Program-made: the position numbers and the translations under genes
Assembly: GCF_014641615.1 (NCBI RefSeq)
Contig: NZ_BMIB01000007.1
Coordinates: 93,529-157,528, forward strand
Direction of reading: 5' to 3'
Length of the DNA stretch: 64,000 nucleotides
From: Filimonas zeae
GTDB taxonomy: Bacteria > Bacteroidota > Bacteroidia > Chitinophagales > Chitinophagaceae
Shown: positions 1 to 8,670 of the stretch, in pieces
Numbering within the stretch: position 1 is the first letter of the stretch
How the letters are laid out: each line of letters opens with the position of its first letter
The notes under the pieces: model-generated
What the model was told of the DNA's origin: nothing
The model's database searches: none
What the model saw: the letters and a program-made list of their open reading frames with translations, nothing else

Positions 1-132
1 AAGATGCTGGGTGAGAAAAAGGGAGGAGCTTCTATGGCACCCGCCCGACCAAGCTTCAATGTAATACTCAGCTGTGGCGATCACGACCACCACGATGGTT
101 TAATTACCATTGATACAGGCGATGACGAATAA
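1..132 (+). CDS. C-terminal end of an unidentified protein (partial, truncated by window edge)
   Basis: Only the last 43 codons are present, ending in TAA at 130-132. The tail contains a Cys-Gly-Asp followed by a His/Asp-rich stretch (HDHHDG) and an acidic end (DTGDDE). The following amidohydrolase-like gene begins 32 bases downstream on the same strand, so the two are probably cotranscribed. Many Bacteroidota carry amidohydrolase genes in tandem, and this could be the end of a catalytic paralogue, but nothing in the 43 residues proves that. The identity is left open. Confidence 0.6.
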   Translation, partial: KMLGEKKGGASMAPARPSFNVILSCGDHDHHDGLITIDTGDDE

Positions 133-164
133 TTACTGTAATCATCTGTTAAAACATTATTGAA

Positions 165-1475
165 ATGAAAAAGACTTTTCTACATATTGGCTTACTGCTG
201 CTGTTAACAGGAGCGGTAAAGGCACAGGATGATGTATATCCTGCGAAAGAATACAAGGGCAAGTTGTTTATTACCAATGGCACCATTCATATAGGAAATG
301 GGCAGGTAGTTGAAAACGGCACTATTGAAGTGGAGAACGGTAAAATTGTTCGTGTGGGGCAAAACATTCCGGTACCCGCTGGCGATGTAAAGGTGTTCAG
401 TGCGCAGGGCAAACAGGTATATCCAGGGCTGATACTCCCTATAACGGACCTGGGTTTGAAAGAAATTGCGAATGGCGTGCGCGGCAGTAATGATTATAGA
501 GAACTGGGCGACCTGAACCCCAGTGTGCGTGCTATTGCCGCTTACAATGCAGACACCCGTATTGCAGGTACATTAAGGGCCAATGGTATACTCCTGGCTG
601 GTGTTACGCCGCAGGGCGGCACTATTAGTGGCTCTTCTTCTGTAGTACAGCTGGATGCCTGGAATTATGAAGATGCGGCTTATAAAACCGATAACGGCAT
701 ACATATAGAAATGCCTTCTTTTATTAATCGTCCCAGCCGTTTTGCCATCATGATGGGTGCGGGTAGAGAGCAGGGTGATGCAACCAAACAGGCACTGGAT
801 AAAGTAGAGAGTATTAAGGTATTCTTCCGCCAGGCAAAAGCATATCTGGCAGAATCTGCTCACAAAGAAGTGAATATAAAGTTTGAAGCATTAAAGCCAC
901 TGTTTGAAAAAAAGCAAAAGTTGTTTGTACACGGCGATCAGGTAAAGCAGATGCTGGCGGCTATTGATTTTGCAAAAGAGTTCGGCTTTTCAGTAGTAGT
1001 TGTTGGGGGAAGTGAGAGCTGGCAGATAGCGCCTTTGTTACAGCAAAATGAGGTAGCCGTTATTTTAAACGATCAGCATGCTTTGCCTTCCACAGAAGAT
1101 GATGATGTAGATCAGCCTTACAAAACGCCAGCTGTATTACAAAAGGCCGGTGTGTTATTTGCGCTGAACGATGCGCATGACGAAAGCAGATATCGCAACC
1201 TGCCTTTTAATGCGGGCACCGCAGCCACTTACGGCTTAACCAAAGAACAGGCTTTGCAGGCTATTACCTTAAACACTGCCAGAATTCTGGGGGTAGAGGA
1301 CAAAACAGGCTCGCTGGAAGCAGGTAAAGATGCCAACATTATTATCAGTGAAGGTGACATTCTGGATATGAAAACCAGCCTGGTTACCAAAGCTTTTATT
1401 CAAGGCAGAGACGTGAGTTTGCAGAATAAGCAAACCCAGCTTTATGAGCGCTATAAATACAAATATGGGTTATAG
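165..1475 (+). CDS. Secreted amidohydrolase-superfamily protein lacking the HxH metal motif
   Basis: 436 residues with a Sec signal peptide (MKKTF, hydrophobic core, cleavage near VKAQ at about residue 21), so it is exported. The family fold is clear: an N-terminal beta-sandwich segment (GTIHIGNGQVVENGTIEVENGKI), the strand leading to the barrel (QVYPGLILP), and the C-terminal segment typical of imidazolonepropionase-like enzymes (ALQAITLNTARILGVEDKTGSLEAGKDANIII). The place where active members have PGLIDxHTHLG reads PGLILPITDLGL, so both His ligands of HxH are absent. An aspartate-containing segment (ALNDAHDE) remains near residue 340. It is probably a non-catalytic or altered-metal paralogue, perhaps a partner of the upstream gene. 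Superfamily assignment is secure; substrate and activity are unknown. Confidence 0.85.
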   Translation: MKKTFLHIGLLLLLTGAVKAQDDVYPAKEYKGKLFITNGTIHIGNGQVVENGTIEVENGKIVRVGQNIPVPAGDVKVFSAQGKQVYPGLILPITDLGLKEIANGVRGSNDYRELGDLNPSVRAIAAYNADTRIAGTLRANGILLAGVTPQGGTISGSSSVVQLDAWNYEDAAYKTDNGIHIEMPSFINRPSRFAIMMGAGREQGDATKQALDKVESIKVFFRQAKAYLAESAHKEVNIKFEALKPLFEKKQKLFVHGDQVKQMLAAIDFAKEFGFSVVVVGGSESWQIAPLLQQNEVAVILNDQHALPSTEDDDVDQPYKTPAVLQKAGVLFALNDAHDESRYRNLPFNAGTAATYGLTKEQALQAITLNTARILGVEDKTGSLEAGKDANIIISEGDILDMKTSLVTKAFIQGRDVSLQNKQTQLYERYKYKYGL

Positions 1476-1540
1476 TAAGTTGTAAGATTACTGTGTAGGG
1501 GCTGACTCCGGAAGGATAAGCACCTGCATCGTATTTGAAA

Positions 1541-1579
1541 GAGGCTGTATCATCAGTTTGATGCAGCCTCTCTGTTTTT
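1541..1579 (+). terminator. Rho-independent terminator after the amidohydrolase-like gene
   Basis: The stem GAGGCTGTATCA pairs with TGATGCAGCCTC around a short loop and is followed by TCTGTTTTT. It lies 65 bases after the stop codon at 1475. Confidence 0.8.
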
Positions 1580-1646
1580 CGCCGGAGGCAGTCTTTAAAA
1601 AGCCTTTGCCATACAACTTAGTAAAACTGGGGTGCTGTTTTCTGGC

Positions 1647-2137
1647 TTAACTGATGATTAGTTTAATGTTGGGTATAACATCCTTGTCCAGCCGCTGCTT
1701 CACAAAATTTTGCTCTACTAGACTTAGCGTATACCAATACCTTTCACTGATTTTCTTTTGCATAGTGCTGTGTATTATGCAGGCCCGTGGCCGGACCTGC
1801 GGTGTTATTAATGAGCAAGTGCGCCGATTTTAGTGTCTGTTATTTTTACCACTTCTACATGAGGGGGCAGGTTGAAATAAAGTTTTGCTTCGTTCTTCAT
1901 CAACCGGCTTAACTACGTTTCCGTGAATCTGCTTTGCACCTGTACCGTTGTTCCAATTATCAGTTCTACATACTGTGGCTTTTTAGTCGAGTGTTTACCT
2001 TTTAGCCTCTCAGGGTGGGTAGCTGGTTTGCTAATCTGCTGAGCCGGGTAGTCGCTGTAATAAGCTTTAGAATACTCTTCCATCTCATGTATGATGGTGT
2101 TGGCTAATGGCGGTATATTTCCTGCAATGCGTATCAT
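1647..2137 (-). other. Gene-poor stretch with three small tandem minus-strand ORFs (possible gene remnant)
   Basis: Between the terminator at 1579 and the gene at 2391 no recognisable gene is present. On the minus strand three short ORFs follow each other: 2137-1913 (74 aa, MIRIAGNIPPLANTII start), 1900-1808 (30 aa, starting MKNEAKLYFNLPP) and 1763-1647 (38 aa, starting MQKKISERYWYTL). The first two are 12 bases apart. None matches a family I know. They could be small real genes, or one older gene broken by stops and frameshifts; the residue composition looks protein-like. A 93-codon plus-strand ORF at 2091-2372 overlaps them and looks like a shadow. Confidence 0.25.
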
Positions 2138-2390
2138 AAGGGGCTTTTTCTATACTTTACAAAGAGCAGCACATTCGCTTTTCATAACAAGAAAAGACAA
2201 GCCTTTCCATCCTAAGCTTTGCAACAACGGCAACAGAAAAAAGTTCAGGCCACCACACACGATGTTGTCTGCAAGACGGAATAACCCGCGGAGAAACACT
2301 CACCCGCTATCTGATTTTATTCAAAAAAATTTATATATAAATTCTGCCCTTTTTGTATCTTATGAGGCGTAAACACTAAAATTATCTATC

Positions 2391-2735
2391 ATGAAACATC
2401 TTTCGCTGCTTATTGCCGCATTTTTATTGTTAACGAGCATTCAGGGGCAGAACCGTATGCTTTCAGGCCATGTAACAACTATCTACGGGGCGCCGTTAGC
2501 CGGCGTGCAGGTAAACGTAGTAGGATACAATCTCCAGACTTACACTGACGGGCAAGGCTTCTATCTTTTTACGAATGTTCCGGCTGCTGCCACAAAACTG
2601 TTCTTCAACTTTATCGGATACTATCCATACGAATATCTGCTTAATCCATTTTCACATATTTACAACCTGGAAATGGAGTGGTATACAGATGAGGAATGGA
2701 TTTTCGGTAGTAAGAAAAATAATTTGGTGAATTAA
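2391..2735 (+). CDS. Small secreted protein with a carboxypeptidase-regulatory-like domain
   Basis: 114 residues. A Sec signal peptide (MKHLSLLIAAFLLLTSIQGQ, 20 residues) is followed by one beta-sandwich domain with the pattern of the CarboxypepD_reg-like family (SGHVTTIYGAPLAGVQVNVVGY, TDGQGFYLFTNVP). In Bacteroidota this domain usually sits at the N-terminus of TonB-dependent receptors or surface proteins; here it stands alone and ends in an acidic/aromatic tail (EMEWYTDEEW). It is expected in the periplasm or at the outer membrane. The exact role is unknown. The gene is isolated: a gene-poor region lies upstream and a terminator follows. Confidence 0.8.
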   Translation: MKHLSLLIAAFLLLTSIQGQNRMLSGHVTTIYGAPLAGVQVNVVGYNLQTYTDGQGFYLFTNVPAAATKLFFNFIGYYPYEYLLNPFSHIYNLEMEWYTDEEWIFGSKKNNLVN

Positions 2736-2841
2736 AGCTTTTTATTCCATTACCAGTTATTGTGTTTTACCAGAACGTATCCATTTCATAATATCCCGAT
2801 TCCGAATTCTTTTACAGATAAATAAATATCACTTATACAAC

Positions 2842-2879
2842 AGGAGGTTGCCTTATTTCTAGAGCAGCCTCCTTTTTTG
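2842..2879 (+). terminator. Rho-independent terminator
   Basis: AGGAGGTTGC pairs with GCAGCCTCCT (one G-T pair) across a 12-base loop and is followed by TTTTTTG. It lies about 105 bases after the stop at 2735. Confidence 0.8.
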
Positions 2880-3263
2880 TTCAGCCAGTTCTATACATCC
2901 TGTAAATAGTGACTGGTAAGGTTTTTCATATCAAACCTGATTACTTCTCCGTCCAGCAGGGGAGGTCTATTTTCATTTTTTTTGTGCCAACTGAGATAAG
3001 GCAGTATGGGTATTCTGACCGGAAAATGAACACACCTTTTTCATCATCTTTCTCGTTGATTCCAAGTATATACTCTGGTAAATCAACATATTCATCTTTC
3101 ATATCCCCGATGAGGGCAGGTATTCGTTCAGGCTATTCTCAGCGGCTATCTTATTGATGAGCCAGCCTTTTTTAAAACTGTATAACATTGCCGCCGATGT
3201 TTACTATGGGCTTTCCGGCCCTAAGCTTCTTCATAGCATTTCTAACAACGCTGATGGAATTGT

Positions 3264-3809
3264 AAAGCTCAGGGAAATGGTCCTGAAGCATTGGGAAAAG
3301 GTCCGGAAGTTTCAGGAGGAGGTCTTGAAGCTTTGGGTAGATACCCCGAAGTTTCAGGAAACTGTCTGGAAGCTTTGGGATAACGGCCGGAAGCTTTAGA
3401 AATGTATCTGAGTGTTGTAGTTTATTGTGGCAAAGTTCAGCCACGTTTGCATAGTGCAGGAGCATGTATTCTGCGAGCTGGCAGCTGCCATGCCGGAACT
3501 TTAGGGTTTCATGGCCCAGCTTTAGGACCAAATGTAGAAGCTTTAGCGCGAGTGCTGAAAACACTATGGCCACATTTAAAAGTTGTATAACGAGATGCGG
3601 CAACTCTCTGATGGAAAATAGAAGCTTCTGGAAGTGTTCCGCCAACCTTCTGATGTGTTTTAGAAGTTGTGGCACGGGATCATAAAGTTGTTTGCTGTTA
3701 TGCAGAAGCTATCTTGTGTAAAGAAAAAGCTGGGCGGCCACTTCCGGAAGCTTCTGATTATTACGGACCAACTTCTGATTTAGAAGCGAAAGTGAGGCTT
3801 TTGCATGGT
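3264..3809. repeat. Intergenic tandem array 1: 26 units of exactly 21 bp
   Basis: Starting at 3264, every 21 bases a unit begins with a variant of GAAGCTTTGGG: for example 3285, 3306, 3327, 3348, 3369, 3390, 3537, 3621, 3663, 3705 and 3747. Some neighbouring units alternate GAAGTTTCAGG with GAAGCTTTGGG. The remaining ten positions of each unit vary widely, yet no insertion or deletion breaks the phase over 26 units. Because 21 is a multiple of three, long reading frames exist on both strands (minus 3675-3172, plus 3154-3399) and would give leucine-rich heptads, but none has a convincing start or covers the whole array. It fills the gap between the terminator at 2879 and the ABC gene ending at 3838. 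Function unknown; see findings. Confidence 0.9.
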
Positions 3810-3837
3810 TACAGTGCATAAGTATCTGAAAATGTTG

Positions 3838-4506
3838 CTATTGATGATGAGCCGGGCGGAGATAACCTAAAAATTCCAGATCGGATTGTTGCGTTACTGC
3901 ATGGGCTTTTCCGTTTTTCAGCAGGTATAATTGGTCTGCCACGTCCAGAATATGCGGGTACATATGGTCGGTTATCAGGAAGCCCTTGTGCTGTTTTTCG
4001 GCGTTCAATACTTTTTTCAGCCGTTCTACCTGTATGGGAGCAAGAAAGGAAAAAGGCTCATCCAGCAAAACAAACCGGGTTTCTGATTTTAAAATGCAAT
4101 ACACTTCCACAAAGCGCCTTTGTCCGCTGGATAAATTGCCCAAAGCCGTGTTTTGTAATCTGGCGTATTCCGGAAATTCTTCTTCCAACGCAGAAGGGGC
4201 AATGCCGAAATCGGCCAGCACACGCTTCAACGTAAACTGTTTAGGTATAAAGTTGTGCTGCGGCAGATAGCGCAGCAGATCGGGCCGCTGAAAAGCTGCC
4301 GGAAAAGAAGTGTGGTTAATGCGTACGGACTTGTCTTGACACGGAAAGGAGCCGTATACAATATTCAGCAGGCAACTTTTGCCACATCCGTTTCGGCCCA
4401 GCAGGCCGGTAACCTGCCCAACCTCGCATTGAATATAGATATCAGATAAAATGCGGCGGCCGTTAAACGACAGCTGAATGCCATCTGCTGCTAATACATT
4501 TTTCAT
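3838..4506 (-). CDS. ABC transporter ATP-binding protein
   Basis: 222 residues counted from the ATG at 4506, which overlaps the stop of the upstream gene as ATGA; a TTG two codons earlier is possible but less likely. All nucleotide-binding motifs are visible: Walker A GRNGCGKS (about residues 38-45), Q-loop region (YLPQHNF), signature LSSGQRR, Walker B RFVLLDEP, and the H-loop His in ITDHMY. It would hydrolyse ATP in the cytoplasm and drive a membrane partner. The only candidate partner nearby is the translationally coupled three-helix protein encoded just upstream. A bare ATPase with so small a partner is unusual; it may work with a permease encoded elsewhere. Substrate unknown. Confidence 0.9.
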   Translation of the reverse strand: MKNVLAADGIQLSFNGRRILSDIYIQCEVGQVTGLLGRNGCGKSCLLNIVYGSFPCQDKSVRINHTSFPAAFQRPDLLRYLPQHNFIPKQFTLKRVLADFGIAPSALEEEFPEYARLQNTALGNLSSGQRRFVEVYCILKSETRFVLLDEPFSFLAPIQVERLKKVLNAEKQHKGFLITDHMYPHILDVADQLYLLKNGKAHAVTQQSDLEFLGYLRPAHHQ

Positions 4507-4811
4507 AAACAATGGTATAGGGCGATTAAGGTGAGGAAAAACAAACTAAAGTCGATAGTGAGCGCGCTGCCCCACAATACTTTTTTACTCAGGCCCAGAT
4601 TATGATAGTAATAATATTCTTTTCTTTTAACCTGGTTTATAAAGTACCACAATACTGCGTTGGTAATTACTTTTAACCAGAAAAGTGCCGCTATCATAGA
4701 CAGGCCGTATGCGGCAAATAATCCGCCGGCGGCAACGGTAATGCCGCCGGAAGCAATTGCAAAGCCGGAATAAAAGGTGAGAATGAGCCGGGTTGTTCGG
4801 GCGATGGTCAT
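4503..4811 (-). CDS. Small integral membrane protein, coupled to the ABC ATPase
   Basis: 102 residues with about three hydrophobic helices: residues 8-30, 33-55 and 80-100. Between the second and third is a basic/aromatic loop (NQVKRKEYYYYHNLGLSKK). Its stop codon overlaps the start of the ABC ATPase gene by four bases (ATGA), which implies translational coupling and a shared function. I do not recognise a named family. It may be a small permease-like or accessory subunit. There is no signal peptide cleavage site; the N-terminal helix probably stays as an anchor. Confidence 0.65.
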   Translation of the reverse strand: MTIARTTRLILTFYSGFAIASGGITVAAGGLFAAYGLSMIAALFWLKVITNAVLWYFINQVKRKEYYYYHNLGLSKKVLWGSALTIDFSLFFLTLIALYHCL

Positions 4812-5170
4812 AAGCGTGGTATTTCCACAAGAAATTTAGTGTAAGTATCGACGGAGATATCAAAGGCCCGGACGTATTAGTAGATGTTTAACGATTATTA
4901 CATTATTTCTGTTAAAAATTGGCGGTAAAAAGCCGGTTTCCTGTCCCTCATTCAGGCTGCGCAGCAAAACGGCCCATGGGGTGGGTAAGTCATCGGTTTT
5001 CGGCTTCAATAGCACTTTGTTTAAGGGATAATGACCGCATTTAGGGTATGGAACGCAAAATAAATGTCTGTGGGTACTCCAAAAATGTATATATTGACGG
5101 CTCATTTTTACGGGTACTTTTTTTAGCCCTTGAGACCTTAATTTTTTAATATAATAGTTTGGCCCTGAAC
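4812..5170. promoter_or_regulatory. Divergent intergenic region
   Basis: This 359-base gap separates two divergently transcribed membrane-protein genes and should hold promoters for both. It contains an AT-rich stretch (5138-5160). An 81-codon minus-strand ORF at 5105-4860 has Pro/His/Arg-rich composition and no family resemblance, so I do not call it a gene. No clear TTG-N19-TANNTTTG pair was found by eye. Confidence 0.4.
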
Positions 5171-5722
5171 ATGAAACCCGGTATAAGAAAAGCAGTTAAT
5201 CTGACAGCTTTTACCCTGCTTTTTTTCATTGTTGGTGTTGTGCTGTACGGAAGTTTGTACGGCATGGTAATTAACATGCTGAAGCATTTTTCCAAAGGTG
5301 GAGTTGAGTTTAAGGGCGAGTTCCCTATGCTGTTTATTCACAGCTTATTGTTCGGCCTTATATTTTGTGTTATACCTGGCTGCGTGTTTATATGCCACCA
5401 GATATTAAGGGGTAAGTCGGTTAAGGACTACATGTGGACCTGTATTCTGTATTTTGTATTTTTTGTTACTGCCTTCTGGGGTGTTACCGATTTTGAAAGT
5501 TTCTTTATCGTAGCTTCTACCGATCCCAATAAACGTAACGCTATTTTATCTCATAACGTTCAGGATGTACACCTGAATGGAATTTTTATACTGGCCATAA
5601 TACTGGCAACCATTTTTACCACTTTTGCCAATATGATTAAATGGTTAAGGGCACCCAAGCCCAAACCAAAGGCTAAAACGCAGGTTAGAAAGGTGGTTAA
5701 AAAGCCTGCCAGCACGTTTTAA
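5171..5722 (+). CDS. Four-helix membrane protein of unknown function with a basic tail
   Basis: 183 residues from the ATG at 5171; the frame extends 12 bases further to a TTG, but ATG is the better start. Four hydrophobic segments are visible at about residues 10-35, 50-80, 90-110 and 135-160, followed by a Lys/Pro-rich C-terminus (PKPKPKAKTQVRKVVKKP). The layout resembles the small four-helix proteins common in Bacteroidota (such as DUF4199), but I cannot assign the family. It lies 83 bases ahead of polA on the same strand and could be cotranscribed with it. Confidence 0.65.
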   Translation: MKPGIRKAVNLTAFTLLFFIVGVVLYGSLYGMVINMLKHFSKGGVEFKGEFPMLFIHSLLFGLIFCVIPGCVFICHQILRGKSVKDYMWTCILYFVFFVTAFWGVTDFESFFIVASTDPNKRNAILSHNVQDVHLNGIFILAIILATIFTTFANMIKWLRAPKPKPKAKTQVRKVVKKPASTF

Positions 5723-5805
5723 TATAACACATAGCCCTGTAGGCAACTTTCCTTTGGGGTTTGATGCAGCGAGTACGGAATAGTAAACTATGCTACCTTC
5801 GCTGC

Positions 5806-8625
5806 ATGAGTAAAAAACTGTTTTTGCTGGATGCCATGGCGCTTATTTACCGCGCCTATTATGCGTTGATACGTAGTCCGCGTATTACTTCCAAAGGAAT
5901 CAATACCAATGCACAGTTTGGTTTTACCAACACGTTGTTTGACCTCATTAACAAAGAAAAGCCTACGCACCTTGCGGTTTGTTTTGATACCCACGCGCCC
6001 ACAGAGCGACATATAGATTTTACAGATTATAAAGCCAACCGGCAGGAAGCGCCGGAAGATCTGCTGGCTTCTATTCCTGACATTCAACGTATTATACGTG
6101 GCTTCAATATTCCTTGCGTAGAACTGGATGGTTATGAAGCCGATGATGTAATTGGTACACTTGCCTGGCAGGCTGCCGATGCAGGGTATGAAGTGTATAT
6201 GGTAACGCCTGATAAAGATTATGGCCAGCTGTTAATACACCCCAGCGTATTCATTTACAAGCCTCCTTATATGGGCAGTAAAGAAGAGGTGCTGGATGCT
6301 AAAAAGGTTTGTGAAAAGTGGGATATTGCCCGCGTAGAGCAGGTGGTGGATATTCTGGGCCTGATGGGTGATGCCGTGGATAACATACCGGGCATACCAG
6401 GCGTAGGCGAAAAAACAGCGGCTAAGCTGCTGAAAGAATATGATACACTGGAAAACGTATTGGCCAATGCGGATAGCATAAAAGGAGCGCTGGGCGAAAA
6501 GGTGCGTAATGGAAAGGACAGTGCTATCATAAGCAAGAAGCTGGCTACTATCATCACCAACGTGCCCGTTCAGTTTCACGAGGAAGATTACCAGCTGAAG
6601 GCCTGGAACAATGAAGCGCTGATTGAAGTGTTTACCGAACTGGAGTTTAAAACCCTGGGTAAGCGTATTCTGGGTGATGCCTTTAATGTGTTTCAAACTG
6701 CTGCTGCAGGTGTACAAACCGATTTGTTTGGCAACGCCGTAGAAACAAAAACTGCGGCTAAAGCGGACGGAGAAGAAGGCTTACTGGCTACTGGCTTCAG
6801 TGCCGATAAAAACATCAATAATACCCCGCACGAATATCATTTACTGGATACACCTGAAAAGGTGCAGGCTTTTCTGAATGATGCAGTACAGCAATCAGAA
6901 ATCTGCTTTGATACAGAAACTACCGGACTGGATGCGAATGAAGCAGACCTGGTAGGCATGAGTTTTTCTTTTACTCCAGGCGTTGCTTTTTATATACCCT
7001 GCCCGCCGGAAAGAGATAAAACACTGGCCGTACTGGAGCAGCTGCGCCCCTTGCTGGAAAAGCCGGATATTACCTGGATAGGGCAGAACCTGAAATATGA
7101 TATGCTGGTGTTGAAATGGTATGCTTTTGAACTGAAAGGAAACATTTACGATACCATGCTGGCCCATTATGTGGTAGAGCCCGAAGGGCGCCGCAGTATG
7201 GACCTGTTAAGCGCACAATACCTGGGGTATGAGCCCGTGCATATTGAGGAACTGATTGGAAAGAAAGGCAAGACGCAGGGAAATATGCGGGATGTGGCGG
7301 TTGACAAAATAAAAGACTACGCTGCCGAAGATGCAGATATAACCTTACAACTGAAACATGCCCTGCACCCGCAGCTAAAAGAGAAAGAGGTAGAGAAGGT
7401 ATTTTACGAAGTGGAGAACCCATTGGTAAAAGTGCTTACGGCTATGGAGTTTGAGGGTGTAAAGGTAGATGTGGGTTTTTTACGCGAATATTCTAAACAG
7501 CTGGAAATAGAAGCCAAACAGTTTGAGGAAAATGTATACCAGGAAGCGGGCGTGCGGTTTAATCTTTCCTCTCCACGTCAGTTAGGAGAAGTGCTGTTTG
7601 ATAAACTGAAACTGGACCCCAAAGCCAAAAAAACTAAGACCGGCCAATACGCTACCGGAGAAGATGTGTTGCTGAAGCTGGCAGGCAACAGCTCTATTGT
7701 GTCTGATATTTTAGGCTATCGCGAACTGACCAAGCTGCGCAGTACTTATGTAGATGCATTGCCTGAAATGATTAACAGCAAAACGGGGCGTGTACATACC
7801 AGCTATGCACAGGCCGTTGCTGTAACCGGCCGCCTGAGCAGCAATAATCCCAACCTGCAAAACATTCCCATCCGTACAGAAAGGGGTAAGGAAATAAGAA
7901 AAGCTTTTGTGCCCCGCGATGCGGAACACACGTTAATCAGTGCGGACTATTCACAAATTGAGTTACGTGTAATTGCTGCTATAAGTGGCGATGAAAATAT
8001 GTGCGAAGCCTTTAAACAGGGCAAAGACATTCACACTGCTACTGCTGCAAAAGTGTATGGCATAGCGGATGAAGAGGTAACCAAAGAACAACGTTATAAA
8101 GCCAAGAGCGTAAACTTTGGCATTATATACGGGCAGGGTGCTTTTGGCCTGGCAGATAACCTGGGCATTAGCCGTGCAGAAGCCAAGGAGATAATTGACA
8201 ATTACAAGAAAGAGTTTTCGGGCATTACCAGATACATGGATGGCATGATCAATTTTGCCAAAGAGCATGGTTATGTACAAACCTTAATGGGCCGTAAGCG
8301 TTGGTTGCGGGATATTAACTCTTCCAACTTTACCGTACGCGGTTTTGCGGAACGCAATGCTATTAACTCGCCCATACAAGGTACTGCTGCAGACATGGTG
8401 AAAATGGCTATGATACGTATACAGGCCGCTATGGAAAAAGAGAAGCTGCGCAGCCGTATGATATTACAGGTGCATGATGAATTGGTGTTTGATGCGCATA
8501 ATGATGAACTGGAAATACTAAAGCCGCTGATTCTGGAAAATATGAAGGCTGCATTACCGCTGCCCAATGAGGTGCCGGTAGAAGCGGAGTTGGGAACAGG
8601 AATTAACTGGCTGGAGGCGCATTAA
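5806..8625 (+). CDS. polA: DNA polymerase I
   Basis: 939 residues, full length for the family. Start chosen at ATG 5806 (MSKKLFLLDAM); the open frame extends 15 codons further without family similarity. Residues 1-300 are the 5'-3' exonuclease/flap domain (YEADDVIGTL, TPDKDYGQL, helix-hairpin-helix GIPGVGEKTAAKLL). Residues 345-530 are the 3'-5' proofreading exonuclease with an intact DxE (CFDTETTGLD, near 368) plus IGQNLKYDML and YAAEDADITL. The polymerase domain carries TGRLSSNNPNLQNIP, motif A ADYSQIELR (near 712), motif B KSVNFGIIYGQG (near 766) and motif C VHDELV (near 888). It removes RNA primers and fills gaps in lagging-strand synthesis and excision repair. All three activities look intact, unlike many bacterial homologues that have lost proofreading. 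Confidence 0.98.
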   Translation: MSKKLFLLDAMALIYRAYYALIRSPRITSKGINTNAQFGFTNTLFDLINKEKPTHLAVCFDTHAPTERHIDFTDYKANRQEAPEDLLASIPDIQRIIRGFNIPCVELDGYEADDVIGTLAWQAADAGYEVYMVTPDKDYGQLLIHPSVFIYKPPYMGSKEEVLDAKKVCEKWDIARVEQVVDILGLMGDAVDNIPGIPGVGEKTAAKLLKEYDTLENVLANADSIKGALGEKVRNGKDSAIISKKLATIITNVPVQFHEEDYQLKAWNNEALIEVFTELEFKTLGKRILGDAFNVFQTAAAGVQTDLFGNAVETKTAAKADGEEGLLATGFSADKNINNTPHEYHLLDTPEKVQAFLNDAVQQSEICFDTETTGLDANEADLVGMSFSFTPGVAFYIPCPPERDKTLAVLEQLRPLLEKPDITWIGQNLKYDMLVLKWYAFELKGNIYDTMLAHYVVEPEGRRSMDLLSAQYLGYEPVHIEELIGKKGKTQGNMRDVAVDKIKDYAAEDADITLQLKHALHPQLKEKEVEKVFYEVENPLVKVLTAMEFEGVKVDVGFLREYSKQLEIEAKQFEENVYQEAGVRFNLSSPRQLGEVLFDKLKLDPKAKKTKTGQYATGEDVLLKLAGNSSIVSDILGYRELTKLRSTYVDALPEMINSKTGRVHTSYAQAVAVTGRLSSNNPNLQNIPIRTERGKEIRKAFVPRDAEHTLISADYSQIELRVIAAISGDENMCEAFKQGKDIHTATAAKVYGIADEEVTKEQRYKAKSVNFGIIYGQGAFGLADNLGISRAEAKEIIDNYKKEFSGITRYMDGMINFAKEHGYVQTLMGRKRWLRDINSSNFTVRGFAERNAINSPIQGTAADMVKMAMIRIQAAMEKEKLRSRMILQVHDELVFDAHNDELEILKPLILENMKAALPLPNEVPVEAELGTGINWLEAH

Positions 8626-8670
8626 TTAAAAATAACCTTGTATATTATCATTGCATACTGAAATTGTATC

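Noticed and set aside
2091..2372. 93-codon plus-strand ORF
   Set aside because: Overlaps the minus-strand ORFs, basic low-complexity translation, no start context.
2909..3157. 82-codon plus-strand ORF before array 1
   Set aside because: No recognisable domain or signal, aromatic/Ser-rich translation typical of a chance frame.
3172..3675. 167-codon minus-strand ORF with leucine-rich heptads in array 1
   Set aside because: A 21-bp period keeps any stop-free frame open automatically, other frames and the opposite strand are also open, the frame starts at GTG without context and does not span the array.
4860..5105. 81-codon minus-strand ORF
   Set aside because: Composition is not protein-like, no family match, and it lies in a divergent promoter region.
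6232..6717. 161-codon antisense ORF inside polA
   Set aside because: Shadow of the polA coding frame.
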